A DNA stretch of 64,000 bases from JAUIIK01 sp963745675 (GTDB taxonomy: Bacteria; Chloroflexota; Chloroflexia; Thermomicrobiales; CFX8), in contig CAVUYM010000027.1 in assembly GCA_963745675.1 (NCBI GenBank), positions 186,001 through 250,000 of the forward strand, written 5' to 3'. Position numbers and translations under genes: made by a program. Numbering within the stretch: the first letter of the stretch is position 1; the number at the start of each line of letters is the position of its first letter. Of this stretch, positions 63,144-64,000 are shown one piece after another. Under the pieces are notes generated by a model. The model was not told where the DNA came from, did no database searches, and worked only from the letters and a program-made list of their open reading frames with translations.

Positions 63144-63598
63144 CTGCGAGCACCTCGATCCCCCGCCGCTTCGTGCAACAGAGCGTATTGGCGCGCGATC
63201 ATTTGCTCTCGTTCAGTCGCAGTGCTATCTATCCAACCGCTCAGGTGAAGCAGTCCGTGAACGCCAAGGAAGACGATCTCAAGCCGAGAATCATGATTGG
63301 CTTCTTGCGCCTGCTCTCGGGCAACCTCAACGCATATGGCTATATCACCCGCTATTGCGCTCGAACCTGGATCATTATCAGCAGGGAACGTGATGACGTC
63401 GGTTGGTGTCGGATCGTCAAAGTATTGATCGTGAAGCTCGCTAATACGCGCAATTGACACGAGAAGCACGGTAACTTGACCAAGTGATCTCTTTTCGTCA
63501 CGCTCAATTAGTCGTGCGATGGCATCAAGTTCATTTCTTATCTGTAGGAGATCAGAGAGAGGCACGAGATCGTCGGGTTCACACAGTACCTCGAGCAT
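63140..63598 (-). CDS. ybeY: endoribonuclease YbeY with altered metal site
   Basis: YbeY acts in 16S rRNA 3' maturation and ribosome quality control. The 152-residue product has TDVITFPADND and GDIAICVEVAREQA, and the metal region VHGLLHLSGWIDSTA. The family pattern is H-G-x-L-H-L-x-G-[YW]-D-H. Here the first two His are present, but the third position reads W-I-D-S, so one zinc ligand seems missing. The rest of the protein is well kept. It is between the 7TM-HD gene and the GT2, as in many Gram-positive-like gene orders where era would follow. Confidence 0.85.
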   Translation of the reverse strand: MLEVLCEPDDLVPLSDLLQIRNELDAIARLIERDEKRSLGQVTVLLVSIARISELHDQYFDDPTPTDVITFPADNDPGSSAIAGDIAICVEVAREQAQEANHDSRLEIVFLGVHGLLHLSGWIDSTATEREQMIARQYALLHEAAGDRGARR

Positions 63599-63607
63599 CG
63601 AGAGCGC

Positions 63608-64000
63608 CTAATTCGCCGACGTAACCGCGGCTGTTGCCGCGGCTGCGCCGGTATCCGCCTTCGCTTCAGTGACTCGCTCCGGATACTCGAGCCGAGGATG
63701 ATAAATTCCTTCGAGAATCTGTATGAATGACGATTCTATGCTGTTCAAATCCCTGAAGGTCAAATCGCACTCATCGAGCTGACCACTGTCGACGCGGGAC
63801 TTGATAATTCCGTGCACGAATTCAACGAGCCGATCTGATTCGCTCTTCCTATCGCTTCCGGCCGCATTTTCAAAAAGCCTGCCGCTCTGAGCCATCGAAC
63901 GCACCGCAGCTTCAACTGAATCAGCCAGCATGATAATTGCGGCTTCTCGCGTTTGGGGTTTCGGCCCAGGGTACGTAAAGTCAGCCGGATCAACATCTTC
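63608..64000 (-). CDS. 7TM-HD family phosphohydrolase, C-terminal part (5' end outside window)
   Basis: These are the last 130 codons of a gene that continues past the right edge. The HD-domain tail reads FTYPGPKPQTREAAIIMLADSVEAAVRS, GQLDECDLTFRDLNSI and FIQILEGIYHPRLEYP, matching the end of PgpH/YqfF-type membrane HD proteins, which degrade cyclic di-AMP in some bacteria. The final 20 residues are Ala/Thr-rich. It precedes ybeY by 9 bases. The N-terminal membrane part and the HD pair are not visible here. Confidence 0.85.
   Translation of the reverse strand, partial: EDVDPADFTYPGPKPQTREAAIIMLADSVEAAVRSMAQSGRLFENAAGSDRKSESDRLVEFVHGIIKSRVDSGQLDECDLTFRDLNSIESSFIQILEGIYHPRLEYPERVTEAKADTGAAAATAAVTSAN

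Noticed and set aside
1..64000. CRISPR arrays, prophage, transposases, toxin-antitoxin or restriction systems
   Set aside because: I looked for repeats, transposase, integrase and defence-gene motifs in all frames and saw none.

Overview
The window is bacterial chromosome, gene-dense, of roughly 55% GC by eye, with housekeeping genes on both strands. I see no prophage, insertion sequence, integron or CRISPR array. The gene content and protein style suggest an uncultured member of Chloroflexota, perhaps near Thermomicrobia. Pointers are a WecA/TagO-type sugar transferase beside GlyA and Der, a MeaB/B12-domain acyl-CoA block, GT4 glycosyltransferases with a small partner protein, and a single long group-1 sigma factor. 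This placement is inference from memory of these families, not a tree.

Layout: (1) 1-3.6 kb (+): the end of pth, then a short acyl-CoA block (3-hydroxyacyl-CoA and acyl-CoA dehydrogenases, B12-binding mutase subunit, MeaB). (2) 3.6-8.7 kb: tlyA and ruvC (-), rpoD (+) with a good promoter, then fabF and a 2-hydroxyacid dehydrogenase (-), with a bidirectional hairpin terminator between rpoD and fabF. (3) 9-16.8 kb: holA, rpsT, murJ, lepA, a YabN-like MazG protein and aspS. (4) 17-19.3 kb: small uncharacterised genes, tRNA-Met, rsfS. (5) 19.3-33.1 kb (-): a long run read from purB through purC-S-Q-L-F, gcvT-H-PA, der and glyA to a WecA-like transferase. (6) 33.4-38.1 kb (+): a glmS ribozyme and glmS, tatD, rdgB and an orphan Mur-ligase-like gene. 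(7) 38.2-46.1 kb: dnaE and an XRE regulator (-), then fchA-folD-fhs (+). (8) 46-50 kb: a 0.8 kb non-coding stretch, tRNA-Gln, recF and dnaN. (9) 50-60 kb: an aminotransferase, a histidine phosphatase, a lipoprotein cyclophilin, an HD protein, queA, ruvB, three GT4 glycosyltransferases and a TPR membrane protein. (10) 60-64 kb: tRNA-Leu, RNase P RNA, tRNA-His, tRNA-Arg, cinA, then a GT2, ybeY and a partial 7TM-HD gene.

Theme: purine synthesis, glycine cleavage, GlyA and fchA-folD-fhs make one-carbon folate metabolism the dominant metabolic content. Glycine and serine supply C1 units, and purine synthesis consumes 10-formyl-THF. A second theme is DNA replication and repair (dnaE, dnaN, recF, holA, ruvB, ruvC).

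Main caveat: at least 14 genes, most of them normally essential (lepA, glyA, der, dnaE, glmS, purL and others), carry single-base frameshifts. Most are one extra base, often in a short homopolymer. Consensus sequencing error is the simplest explanation. The fchA-folD stretch is much worse than the rest and could be real decay. The most notable regulatory element is the glmS ribozyme. I found no clear new defence or biosynthetic system.
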